DNA of 50,387 bases. Origin: Stieleria sedimenti. GTDB taxonomy: Bacteria; Planctomycetota; Planctomycetia; Pirellulales; Pirellulaceae. The position numbers were made by a program, and so were the translations under genes. Positions 36,998 to 46,100 of the stretch are shown here, one piece after another. The notes beneath the pieces were generated by a model that worked only from the letters and a program-made list of their open reading frames with translations, was not told where the DNA came from and ran no database searches. Position 1 is the first letter of the stretch. Every line of letters starts with the position of its first letter. The DNA lies in the NCBI RefSeq assembly GCF_025060895.1, contig NZ_JANZKV010000172.1:1-50387 (forward strand), in the 5' to 3' direction.

Positions 36998-37732
36998 GTG
37001 AGCAGTTTGAAAGGAAAGATCGTTGCCATCACCGGCGGAGGCACCGGAATCGGCGCCGGAATCGCCACGATCCTCGCCGAAGCCGGTTGTCGCGTCGCCA
37101 TCGGCGGCCGAAGGCTCGAAAAACTCCATGCCATCGCGGACTCGGTCCAATCAGAGACTCCGATCCACTGCCATACCTTGGACGTCGCCGATCCGAGCAG
37201 TGTGGACGCGTTCTTTGCGGACGTGAAAACACATTTCGGCGACCCCGATATCCTGGTCAACAGTGCGGGCATCAACATTCTGAAGCGGACGATGGCCGAG
37301 ATGGTCCCCGAAGATTGGGATCGGGTGATGCAAATCAACGCCACCGGTGCCTACCGCTGCATCCACGCCGTCCTGCCGGCGATGCGAGAGCGACGCGACG
37401 GGCTGGTGATCAATATCTCGTCCGTTGCCGGCAAACGTGCCATTTCGCTCGGCGGAGTCGTTTATTGTGCCAGCAAGTTCGCGATGACCGCGCTCGGTAC
37501 CGCGATCAGCAACGAAGTCCGTGACGAAGGCGTTCGCATCACCAATGTTTACCCCGGCGAAGTCAACACGCCGATCCTGGACAATCGGCCCAACCCGGTT
37601 TCGCAAGAACACAAGGATTCGATCCTGCAGCCGGAAGACATCGCGTCGGTCGTGGCGACCATCTGTGCCCTGCCGCCGCGGGCCAACGTCCCCGAAGTCG
37701 TGATCAAACCGACCAAGCAGGAATGGGTGTGA
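36998..37732 (+). CDS. Short-chain dehydrogenase/reductase (SDR)
   Basis: 244 residues starting with GTG. A classical SDR: nucleotide motif TGGGTGIG near residue 12, IGGRRLEKL after beta 2, DVADPSS, LVNSAGIN, then the catalytic Ser in INISSVAGKRA and the YCASK tyrosine-lysine pair, and VYPGEVNTPIL. An Arg-rich turn after beta 2 (GGRR) suggests NADP preference. The substrate is unknown. It is the first of three same-strand genes (gaps of 53 and 4 bases) that may be transcribed together. Confidence 0.95.
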   Translation: MSSLKGKIVAITGGGTGIGAGIATILAEAGCRVAIGGRRLEKLHAIADSVQSETPIHCHTLDVADPSSVDAFFADVKTHFGDPDILVNSAGINILKRTMAEMVPEDWDRVMQINATGAYRCIHAVLPAMRERRDGLVINISSVAGKRAISLGGVVYCASKFAMTALGTAISNEVRDEGVRITNVYPGEVNTPILDNRPNPVSQEHKDSILQPEDIASVVATICALPPRANVPEVVIKPTKQEWV

Positions 37733-37785
37733 CGGGATTGAAGTATACTGCGAGACGGTCACAACCCTTTTACCGACGACATCTC

Positions 37786-39150
37786 ATGATTCGACAACTG
37801 TTGCTTTGCCTGGTCTTCGTCTCCATCGTCCCCGCTGTCTGTGTTCCCTGCCATGGTCAAGACAGCCAGCAGGCGACGGAGCTGCGGTTCACCATTGAGC
37901 CCGACGATGCGTTGCCCGGCACCGGGCCGATGCGCCGCTATGACTGGTTTAAGAACGTTTGGAACCGTCGTCGAACCACGTTTGAATCCAATCGAGCGGT
38001 CAGCGAAGGCGCCGTCGTCTTTCTGGGGGACTCGATCACGCAGGGCTGGCGCGACGATTTCTCGGGCGCGTTGAACGGAGTCCCCAAAGCGAATCGTGGG
38101 ATCAGTGGTGATACGACCCGCGGGATGTTGTATCGGTTGGAAGAAGACGTCATCAGCTTGAATCCGGCCGCAGTCGTGATGCTGATGGGCACCAATGACT
38201 TGGAAGAAAAAGCATCACCGGAACAAATCGCCGGCAACGTCGAATTGATTTTGGACAAGCTGAAAACGCACCATCCGAAGATGCCGATCGTGTTGTGCGA
38301 AGTTTTTCCCAGCAGCGCATCCAAAGCTCGCCCCGCCGAGAAGATCAAGGAGATCAATCAGCTGTACCGCGGCTTGGCACGAGGCGATCAACAAATCACG
38401 GTGATCGACACGTGGACCTTGTTCGCCGATGAAAACGGTGACGCAACGAAGCTTGAGTTCCCCGATCTGTTGCACCCCAATGCGCTCGGCTATGCAAAAT
38501 GGGAAGCCGCACTGCGGCCGATTTTTGCGACGTTGGGACTGATCGAAACCGAACCCGATGCCTTCGAAATCGAACCCGATGCGATCTCTCTGTTTGGCGG
38601 CACCGATTTGACCGGATGGGGTTACCGCCGGTCGACCGACCAGATGCGGAAGTCGCGTGACCGCTGGATCCCCAAAACCAACGGCGCCGTTGTCTGGCCG
38701 CTCGTCGAAGAAGACGTCGCGTTTGACGGAAAGACAGCAACGCCGGACGGACGTTACCGCGCGATCGCCGGTCGTCTGGTCGTGACCACGCCGCCCGAAG
38801 GCAGAAAGATTCAACAGTTGTGGACGACCAAAGAATTTAGCGATGATTTTCAGCTGATCCTTGAATTTCGAGCCACCCCGATGGCCGACAGCGGCGTCTT
38901 CGTGCGTGGCAATCAGTTGCAGTGCCGCGATTACGCACTCGCCGGGCCCTACAAAACCCTGACAAGCTATCGCCAGGGCGACTGGAATGAACTGGTCATT
39001 ACGGTCACAGGCATCACGGCGCACTGCACGTGTAACGGCGAAGTGATCGAAGAAGCGTTTCAGGTCCCCGAATCCGGGCCGATCGGACTGGAGGGCGATC
39101 GCGGCCAAGTCGAATACCGGCGGATACGAATTCGCAAGCTTGAGAATTGA
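37786..39150 (+). CDS. Exported GDSL/SGNH hydrolase fused to DUF1080 (3-keto-disaccharide hydrolase) domain
   Basis: 454 residues with a signal peptide (MIRQLLLCLVFVSIVPAVC...GQ), which sets the start at 37786. The SGNH hydrolase (about 50-255) shows block I VFLGDSITQGW, block II GISGDTTRGML, block III MLMGTNDLEE and block V LLHPNALGY, so the catalytic Ser, Gly, Asn and Asp/His positions are all present. From about residue 270 a DUF1080 concanavalin-like domain begins (ISLFGGTDLTGWGYR; DGRYRAIAGRLVV; LILEFRATPMADSGVFVRG; GDWNELVITVTG). It probably removes acyl groups from, or binds and cleaves, a complex glycan in the periplasm or outside. Confidence 0.95.
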   Translation: MIRQLLLCLVFVSIVPAVCVPCHGQDSQQATELRFTIEPDDALPGTGPMRRYDWFKNVWNRRRTTFESNRAVSEGAVVFLGDSITQGWRDDFSGALNGVPKANRGISGDTTRGMLYRLEEDVISLNPAAVVMLMGTNDLEEKASPEQIAGNVELILDKLKTHHPKMPIVLCEVFPSSASKARPAEKIKEINQLYRGLARGDQQITVIDTWTLFADENGDATKLEFPDLLHPNALGYAKWEAALRPIFATLGLIETEPDAFEIEPDAISLFGGTDLTGWGYRRSTDQMRKSRDRWIPKTNGAVVWPLVEEDVAFDGKTATPDGRYRAIAGRLVVTTPPEGRKIQQLWTTKEFSDDFQLILEFRATPMADSGVFVRGNQLQCRDYALAGPYKTLTSYRQGDWNELVITVTGITAHCTCNGEVIEEAFQVPESGPIGLEGDRGQVEYRRIRIRKLEN

Positions 39151-39154
39151 TCTG

Positions 39155-39856
39155 ATGAAAAAAACCGAAGTCATCAAGCTCTTGAAGGAACACTCCAATC
39201 CGCGCGGCATCGAGAATTGGAACAAGTGCGGTGTCAAACAGAGCCAGCTCAAGAGCTTTGGGATCGGTTTGACCCAGCTTCGCAAACTCGCCAAGCAAAT
39301 CGGACGCGACCATCAACTGGCTTTGGAACTCTGGAAATCAAACGTCTATGATGCCAAGGTCATCGGGTTGTTGATTGACGATCCAAAACAGGTCACCCGC
39401 GCCCAAGCCGAAGAGCAAGTCGAGCAATTGCAGGGCGGGTACCTGGCCCACGTGTTCGCATCCTGTGACGCCACGCTGGCCAAGGCCCCGATCGCGTTCG
39501 ATCTGGCCTGCGACTGGATGGAGAGCGACGATCCGGTTCGCCGCCGCTGTGCCTATGGTTTGATCTACGAGCTCTCAAAGAAAAATCCCAAGGGCATGGA
39601 TGATGAGTTTTTGTTGGTGCTGATTGACCGCATCAAGAACCATATCAAGGGGGAAGACATGTGGGTGCGAGAATCGATGAACACCGCCTTGATGGGAATC
39701 GGAAAACGCAACAAGGAACTCAACAAGGCCGCCCTCCGAGCCGCCAAAGCCATCGGCCCGGTCGACATCGACTATGGCGACGACAACGCTTGCGAACCGC
39801 TGGATGTCGTCAAACATCTGACCAGCGAGCATTTGAAGAAAAAGCTGGACTTGTGA
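39155..39856 (+). CDS. AlkD-like DNA alkylation repair family protein (HEAT repeats)
   Basis: 233 residues, largely alpha-helical with HEAT-like repeats (QLRKLAKQIGRDHQLALELWKSN; DDPVRRRCAYGLIYELSKKN; WVRESMNTALMGIGKRNKEL). The order and spacing match the AlkD/AlkC-type DNA glycosylase family. The Trp-Asp pair used by AlkD to remove 3- or 7-alkylpurines is not obvious: the equivalent stretch reads ASCDATLAKAP, so activity is uncertain. The ATG at 39155 lies four bases after the GDSL gene stop. A copy of dispersed repeat A starts directly at its own stop codon. Confidence 0.85.
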   Translation: MKKTEVIKLLKEHSNPRGIENWNKCGVKQSQLKSFGIGLTQLRKLAKQIGRDHQLALELWKSNVYDAKVIGLLIDDPKQVTRAQAEEQVEQLQGGYLAHVFASCDATLAKAPIAFDLACDWMESDDPVRRRCAYGLIYELSKKNPKGMDDEFLLVLIDRIKNHIKGEDMWVRESMNTALMGIGKRNKELNKAALRAAKAIGPVDIDYGDDNACEPLDVVKHLTSEHLKKKLDL

Positions 39857-39902
39857 GCCGTCCGGTACGGTGAGAACGGGGAACTCGCGCCCTGCCGCTA
39901 AC
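39855..39902. repeat. Dispersed palindromic repeat, family A (copy 4, partial)
   Basis: It reads GAGCCGTCCGGTACGG...ACTCGCGCCCTGCCGCTAAC and begins within the stop codon of the AlkD-like gene. It is shorter and more diverged than the other copies. Confidence 0.7.
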
Positions 39903-39914
39903 AAAAAGGACAGC

Positions 39915-40022
39915 CCATTGCTGCGACCCCGTCGGGGGCGACCAAGCTCTTAGGCGTCAGTTCCCGGAGCTGTCGCTGTGCTCACCTCCGGCTACTCGCT
40001 TTGACCCTTTGGGATACCCCAA
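39915..40022. repeat. Dispersed repeat, family C (copy 1)
   Basis: It contains CTGCGACCCCGTCGGGGGCGA and, 40 bases on, CGGAGCTGTCGCTGTGCTCACCTCCGGCTACTCGC, a self-complementary block. Related sequence recurs twice at the end of the window (about 50100-50215 and 50300-50387). Confidence 0.75.
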
Positions 40023-40151
40023 CACTCGTGCTCCGACGCTACCGATCTTGTTCAATCCGGATTGACCGCCCTGTTCGGGATGGTTTGCGGCCCAGAAACT
40101 GGAGTCCGACCGCCGACGCGGTCGCGGACGCGGTTCGAACCGGAGGCCCCC

Positions 40152-40292
40152 ATGAATTTCACTTGGTTTTCCATCGTCGCGGTCATCGCCGGAATCGGCT
40201 TGCCGGTCACGATTCTGGCGTTCGCCGCATCGTACTTGTACCGCAACCGGCCGAAGCCGGAGGAGCGGAGCTATTTCTGGGACGAACGATAG
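40152..40292 (+). CDS. 46-residue single-pass membrane protein
   Basis: MNFTWFSIVAVIAGIG and onward form one hydrophobic helix, followed by a charged tail (YRNRPKPEERSYFWDER). A GGAGG box at 40142-40146 lies five bases before the ATG, one of the few clear ribosome-binding sites in the window. The helix plus positive tail suggests the N-terminus out, C-terminus in. No homologue was recognised. It converges on the EAL-HDOD gene with 28 bases between them. Confidence 0.62.
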   Translation: MNFTWFSIVAVIAGIGLPVTILAFAASYLYRNRPKPEERSYFWDER

Positions 40293-40320
40293 AACGCGAA
40301 TTGGGATCGTCGGAGGCGCG

Positions 40321-41562
40321 TTACCCGTCGAGGTTGCAGTCGGCGATCCAACGCAGCGCTTGCTGGTAGGCTGATGTCATGTGCTCGGTCGACAAGGAGA
40401 TCGGCGGCGTGATCTCTCCCGCTTCGAAGTTGATCACGCTTTGCAGGATGTTGCCCAGCTCGCCGGCTCGATTGAGCAAGGCGTCATTCATGTCATCGGC
40501 CAGCGGCAACAACGGAATGACTTCGTCCATCGGCTTGTCCAACAATGCGTCCATGACCGAAAGCAATCCAAGCGTGTAATAGCGGTCCGGTCGTGTGGCG
40601 CGTGATTCGCTCGCCAACAACTCGCACATCTTGCCGCGAATCATGGCAAGCTTGATCAGTTCTTGCGGCTTGCCTTCGTCGATGCTGGTCATCAGCATCA
40701 TCGAGGCCAGGGAACGCAAACGCGAGATCCCCATCAATGTCGTGGCTTGCTTCAGCGAATCGATCGTGCGAGTCGTTGCGGCGTTGGCTGAATTGACGAA
40801 TCGAAGCAACTTGAATGAAAGATTCGCGTCGGTTTGGATGATCCCTTCGACTTCGCCGACCGTGATGTCGGGGTTTTGCAACTCGGACATCAGTCGCACA
40901 ATCGACGCCACATTGACTTGCGTTTTTCGTTGGCTGATGACCTGGGGACGACAGAAAAAGTAGCCTTGGAAGAGGTCACAACCGAGGCTCTTGCAGAGTT
41001 CGAAATCTTCCTGCGTCTCAATCTTTTCGGCCAAGATGGTGCGCACACCCAACGCACGAAGCTTGCTGATGTGATCCGCCAAGTCTTCTTTGGGGATCAG
41101 CGGAAACTCGATCTTGACGATGTCCGCGGTCCCGATCAACGGTTCCAAGTCGGGGCGATAGACAAAGTCATCCAGCGCGATCTTGTAGCCTTCTTCGACC
41201 AGTTTTTCGATCGCCGAGAGCACCTCCTCGTCCGGTTCGATGTCTTCGAGGATCTCCAAGACGACGCGGTCGGGCGGCATGCACGACAAGTTGTGGCTGG
41301 TCAGCAAGTTGCGTGTCAAATTGATGAACGCCTTTTTCGAGCCGACAATCGTGTCCAGACCGATATCGGTGAACGTATTGAGCAGCACGTTGGCTGTCGC
41401 CCGATCGCCATCGGTGATCATCGCGGCGTTCTGCTCCCCAGATCGGAACAGCAACTCGTAGGCGAAAACCTCCACTTCACGAGTGAAGATCGGTTGACGT
41501 CCCACGAATGCGTTTTCGGCCGGGGAGGACGTAGCACCGGAAGGGGTTTGGCAGGTCGGCAT
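40321..41562 (-). CDS. EAL-HDOD signalling protein (YuxH/CdgJ type)
   Basis: 413 residues. The N-terminal EAL-like domain (about 15-215) reads VGRQPIFTREVEVFAYELLFRS, with ELL in place of EAL. It keeps most catalytic positions of c-di-GMP phosphodiesterases: Asn in FINLT, Glu in VVLEIL, Asp-Asp in IALDDF, Lys in VKIEF, Glu in AEKIET and the QGYFFCRP block. An HDOD domain follows (about 220-395; VASIVRLMSELQNPDITVGEVEGIIQTD, LRFVNSA, LMGISRLRSLASMML). Proteins of this type act on motility or surface attachment; some degrade c-di-GMP and others only bind. There is no membrane segment or sensor domain. Confidence 0.95.
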   Translation of the reverse strand: MPTCQTPSGATSSPAENAFVGRQPIFTREVEVFAYELLFRSGEQNAAMITDGDRATANVLLNTFTDIGLDTIVGSKKAFINLTRNLLTSHNLSCMPPDRVVLEILEDIEPDEEVLSAIEKLVEEGYKIALDDFVYRPDLEPLIGTADIVKIEFPLIPKEDLADHISKLRALGVRTILAEKIETQEDFELCKSLGCDLFQGYFFCRPQVISQRKTQVNVASIVRLMSELQNPDITVGEVEGIIQTDANLSFKLLRFVNSANAATTRTIDSLKQATTLMGISRLRSLASMMLMTSIDEGKPQELIKLAMIRGKMCELLASESRATRPDRYYTLGLLSVMDALLDKPMDEVIPLLPLADDMNDALLNRAGELGNILQSVINFEAGEITPPISLSTEHMTSAYQQALRWIADCNLDG

Positions 41563-41739
41563 GACGGATAGAATTCTGTTGGAGCGGGGGTGATGGTGGG
41601 CGAATCCCTATCTTGGCGAGACCAATGCACGTTGCTGTCGCAAGAAAGCCGGTGATGGCGCATGACCCCACTGGTGGAAGTTTAAGTCATGTTTTGCATC
41701 GCCACGCAGTGTTCAAGCCAATGTCATGTCCGTCCTCCC

Positions 41740-42525
41740 TCACTCGGGCACATCGGGTTGCTGCCAGGCACTCATCCCTCCGTCGACATAGATCGTCTGG
41801 CCGTGGATGTGCTCGGCGGCATCGGACAATAAAAAAATCACCGTGCCGGCGCACACGTCGCCGCTCGGAACGCGTCCGTTGGGGGTATGCAATTCCATCC
41901 AACGACGCATCGTGTCATCGCCGATCGCGCCATCGGTCAAGGGCGTTCGCACCAGACCGGGCGCCATGGCGTTGACGCGAATTCCCAAGGGCGCCAGCGA
42001 CACACAAAGCGAACGGACCATCGCCGCGACCGCCCCCTTGCTGGTGTCGTAGGCCGTGTGGTCGGGTTCGGAGAGCAACCCGTTGATCGAACCGGTGAAC
42101 ACGACTCGCCCCTGCACCTCGGCATCCACCCAACGCCGCGCGATCGCCTGGGTCAAGAAATATCCCGCCGCAACATTCAGATGCATCGTGGTTTGGTAGC
42201 GGTCAAAATCCATTTCCAAAAACGGCACGTCGATGTACGTGCCGGCGTTGTTGACCAACAGGTCGATTCCGGGCATCAACGCATCCACGTCCGCCATCAA
42301 GGACTCCAGGTACTCAACGGGGGCCCGCGACAAATCGCACAGCACCAGTTCGGCGCGGACACCGTGCCGGCGACACTGTTCCAACGTCTGTTCCGCCGCC
42401 GCATCGCGTCGAAGTCCGACCAACAAGACGTCCGCACCGGCTTTGGCCGCAGCGATCGCAATCGCTCCACCGATGCCCTGGGTCCCGCCGGTGATCAACG
42501 CCTTCCGGCCACTCAATTCATTCAT
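41740..42525 (-). CDS. Short-chain dehydrogenase/reductase (SDR)
   Basis: 261 residues, a classical SDR. Motifs: ALITGGTQGIGGAIA at the N-terminus, GLRRDA after beta 2 (suggesting NADP), LVNNAGTY, catalytic Ser in VVFTGSINGL, YDTSK (Tyr-Lys), RVNAMAPGLVRTPL, and a C-terminal GQTIYVDGGMSAW typical of 3-oxoacyl-ACP reductase-like members. The ATG at 42525 is chosen; the upstream extension lies in the divergent promoter region shared with the RidA gene. It resembles the other SDR at 36998 only at family level. The substrate is unknown. Confidence 0.95.
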   Translation of the reverse strand: MNELSGRKALITGGTQGIGGAIAIAAAKAGADVLLVGLRRDAAAEQTLEQCRRHGVRAELVLCDLSRAPVEYLESLMADVDALMPGIDLLVNNAGTYIDVPFLEMDFDRYQTTMHLNVAAGYFLTQAIARRWVDAEVQGRVVFTGSINGLLSEPDHTAYDTSKGAVAAMVRSLCVSLAPLGIRVNAMAPGLVRTPLTDGAIGDDTMRRWMELHTPNGRVPSGDVCAGTVIFLLSDAAEHIHGQTIYVDGGMSAWQQPDVPE

Positions 42526-42662
42526 GATCAATTTTGCTCCAGGGTGCAATGCATTGTCCGACGACACGAACGCAGCGGTTCCTGTCGTCGTCAGCTTGAA
42601 AGACGACTGAAATACTGACACACTTTGGCTTTCCCCTTCACCGCTTCCAACCCCACCAAACC

Positions 42663-43127
42663 ATGTCTTACCAAAAACGTATCGAAGAACTCGGACTCGA
42701 ACTACCACCTGCGCCCGCACCGGCCGGCGTTTACAAGCCCGTCGTCGTCGTCGGCGGGCTTGCCTATGTTTCCGGGCATGGACCTTTAAAACCGAACAAG
42801 ACGTTGACGACCGGTCGTCTGGGATTGGACTTGGATGTCGAATCAGGGTACGAGGCGGCTCGGCAAACTGGTCTGGCCATGCTGGCGACGCTGCAAGACC
42901 ATTTCGGTTCGCTCGATAAAGTGAAACGAGTGATCAAGTTGCTCGGTTTGGTCCAGTGCATCGAAGGCTTCCCCGATTCGCCCGCCGTGATCAACGGCTG
43001 CAGCGAGTTGTTCCGAGATGTGTTTGGTGAAGAAAACGGCGTCGGCGCGCGCAGCGCCATCGGCACCAACAGCCTGCCCGGAAAGATCGCCGTCGAAATC
43101 GAAGCGATCTTCGAAGTCGATGCATAG
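42663..43127 (+). CDS. RidA family protein (YjgF/YER057c/UK114), YjgH-like subgroup
   Basis: 154 residues. Features of the RidA superfamily: KPVVVVGGLAYVSGHGP, AARQTGLAMLATLQDHFGSLDKVKRVIKLLGLV, and SAIGTNSLPGKIAVEIEAIFEV. The archetypal deaminase uses an Arg in a C-terminal xxxR motif; here the equivalent stretch (GARSAIGTNSLP) keeps the family context of the long, Atu1991/YjgH-type members, which may not have imine deaminase activity. The ATG at 42663 is clear. It is transcribed divergently from the SDR gene and converges on the large protease gene with a 50-base gap. Confidence 0.93.
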   Translation: MSYQKRIEELGLELPPAPAPAGVYKPVVVVGGLAYVSGHGPLKPNKTLTTGRLGLDLDVESGYEAARQTGLAMLATLQDHFGSLDKVKRVIKLLGLVQCIEGFPDSPAVINGCSELFRDVFGEENGVGARSAIGTNSLPGKIAVEIEAIFEVDA

Positions 43128-43177
43128 CGGGTTCCTGCCGAGCGTTTGGCCTGTCGCGATCGGAGCCCGATCCGTGC

Positions 43178-46100
43178 TCACCAACTGCCAAATGCCTCAT
43201 CGAGCAACCGCAACGAATCGTCCCCGCCAGTCGCGTGGTCGGCGATCGTGTCGGTCATCAAGGCGACGAAGCGGTTGACTGGCGTCGACTCGTTCGTCGT
43301 TTCCACCACGGCTATCCCGGCGGACGGGGTTGCCGATCTGGCCTGCGGCGAACGAGTGACCAGCAACGAGACCAAGAATGGGGCTGGGCCTTCAGAGTCA
43401 TCTGCGACTTCCGCCCGTTGCGCCTGCCCTCCCGAACCAGAAGACGAGCCGTTGGATGTCGGCGGTGGAGGCGGCGGCGGAGGGCTGGACGGCCCATTCC
43501 AATCGCCCGAGATCGGAGTCCAACCGGCATTGCCGCCCGGGCCGAAGATGAAGAAGTAGTCCGAGGCTCCGGCGGTGAACGAATCCTTCAAGTGGAACCG
43601 CGAGACCGCAGGCTCATACAAGCCGATCGTGTCGGTGCCGTCGCCGTTCCAGTCGCCCACCATCGGGATCCAGCCGGCATTGCCGGGGCCGAAACCGAAA
43701 TACTGGTCCGAAGCCCCCGACGTGAACGTGTCTTTGAGATGGAACAGTGAGATGTCGGGTTGATACAGCCCGATCGTGTCGGTGCCATCACCGTTCCAGT
43801 CGCCGGCCAAAGGGATCCAGCCGGCATTGCCGCCGGGGCCAAAGGCAAAGTATTGGTCCGAAGCCCCCGACGTAAACGTGTCTTTGAGATGGAACAGCGA
43901 AATGTCCGGTTGGTACAGCCCGATGGTATCGGTGCCATCGCCGTTCCAGTCGCCGGCCAACGGAATCCAGCCCGCGTTGCCGCCGGGACCAAAGGCAAAG
44001 TACTGGTCCGATGCCCCCGGCGTGAAGCTGTCTTTGAGATGGAACAACGAGATATCCGGCTGGTACAGCCCGATGGTGTCGGTGCCATCGCCATTCCAAT
44101 CGCCGGACAACGGAATCCAGCCCGCGTTGCCGCCGGGACCGAAGGCGAAGAACTGGTCTGAACCACCCGCTGACAACGCGTTTCTGAGATGGAACAGCGG
44201 AGCATCGGGTTGGTACAGTCCGATCGTATCCAGCGTGATGCTGCCCGAACCCGAACTGCCGTCGTCGTTGGAAATTGTGCCGATCGCCGACGTGACGCCC
44301 AATCGTGCACCGTCCGACGGCCCCGACAACGTGACCGTGAATCGCTCGTCGGCTTCCGCGACGCTGTCACCGCTGACGTCGAACGTCACCACCTGTGAGG
44401 TGGTTTGCCCGGCCTGGAATTGTACTTGCCCCGACGGAAACGAACCGCCAAAGTCGGCGGCGTTGACCGGATTCCCATCGCGAGGCGTTACGGCATAGTT
44501 GACGGTCGCCGAAGATGACACGTCACCGCTCCGCGTCACCGTGAAGCTAAACGATGTATTGCCGGAATCCCCTTCGGACTGTGTCAAGTTTGATGCATTG
44601 ATCGATGCGATGGTGGTCGCGGGAATCACTTCGCTAATCGCCAGTCCGGGGATCACAATCCCTTCGCTTCCCGCGTTGGCTTCGACACGCACGCGGATCG
44701 TCCCGAATTCGGTCGCGGTGACGCGTTCGGCATACGACTCCAACGTTCGTGCGTTGCTTCCAGCTTCATCGTTGATCAACAGCACTCCGTTGCTGGTCAC
44801 TTGGTTGAACGTGATCGGCGTGCCGTCACCGGTGATCGTGACGCGCTGGTCGAAGGTCCCTTGAAAATTCTCGAGGGCAAAGACATACAGGTCATACGCA
44901 AACCCCGGTGTCAGTCCGGCCCAGGTGACGTCGATCGGTGCCGTCGGTCCGCCGAAAGGACCGCTGTAGAGCAGTCCGTCGATTCCAGCCAACGAAGGCG
45001 TGTGGCTGGGCAACGTGCCGCTCGAAGGCGTCGAGGTGCCGCTGCCGGTGTTGTCGTCAAACAACAAGTCGATCGTGGTCGCGTTTCCGGCTTCGTCGAT
45101 CAAGTCATTTAAAACAAACGAGGGCGGATTTGAACCGACATCCACCCGCGTCCAATTGGTCGGCGACGAACCCGCGATGGGGTCAAAGTCGATGCCCACC
45201 AACTGACCGCTGCCGGACGCCGGGAACGCCGTGTCGTTGTCGATGACGTCCGCGGCCAAACTTGCAACGGCCAGCGATAGCGGATAATTCGTCGAGTCGC
45301 CGGTGGCGGTAATCGCGTGCGAAATCGTACTCGCGTGCGTCCCTTCGACCGCCAAGTCATCGATCGCACGAACAAAAACGTTTTGCGGCGTCGTGTTGTT
45401 GAACACCAACGTTTGGTTGCCGGCAAATGTTCCGGCCGCGCCGGTCAAACTGACTTCACTCTGTGCGTCGGCCGTGACCGTTATCGTCACGTCTGCACCG
45501 CCGCTGGGCGCAGCGTCCAACGCGATCTGATAGGAATCCGTCACGATGCCCGGCGTTTCGCGGAGCGCCGTACCCGAACCGGTTTCCAGGATCGTCACGC
45601 CCGCCGCCGAAGCGTTGGCGGAGATTGAAAAATCCTGGTCCGAGATGTCAAAGAACACGTTGCCGACACCCTTGGCCCGAATCCGAGCTTGGCTGGTCGA
45701 GACATCTAGATTCGGCACCACGATCGATGCAGAACCGTTGTTGGGATAGTGACCCAGCAGAATCGGAAACGTGTTCCCGCCGTCCAGGGATAGACTCAAA
45801 TGGATCGTCGTCGCGTTGATCCCGTTGGCATCGGTTCCCGCGACGGCCCAGGTCACCGTCTCGCTGCCGCCGCCGGACCACGTCACCGAGGTGTTGGGCG
45901 ACGTGATTTCAAACGCAGCGCCGGTATCGACCACGGTCACGCGAACATCATCGCTGCGGACGCCACTGATTGTCGCGCCGTTGACATCGTGATTGTCACG
46001 CGCCGTCGCACGGAAATTCATGACACGACTTTGCGTCGGTAAATGTTCTCCGCGATTGGTTGACGGATCGGTGTTGGCCAAGATGTCCGACAGCCGTGGA

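Noticed and set aside
43158-43172. GATCGG-AGC-CCGATC hairpin between the convergent RidA and protease genes, as a terminator
   Set aside because: The stem is only six base pairs and no T-run follows on either strand.
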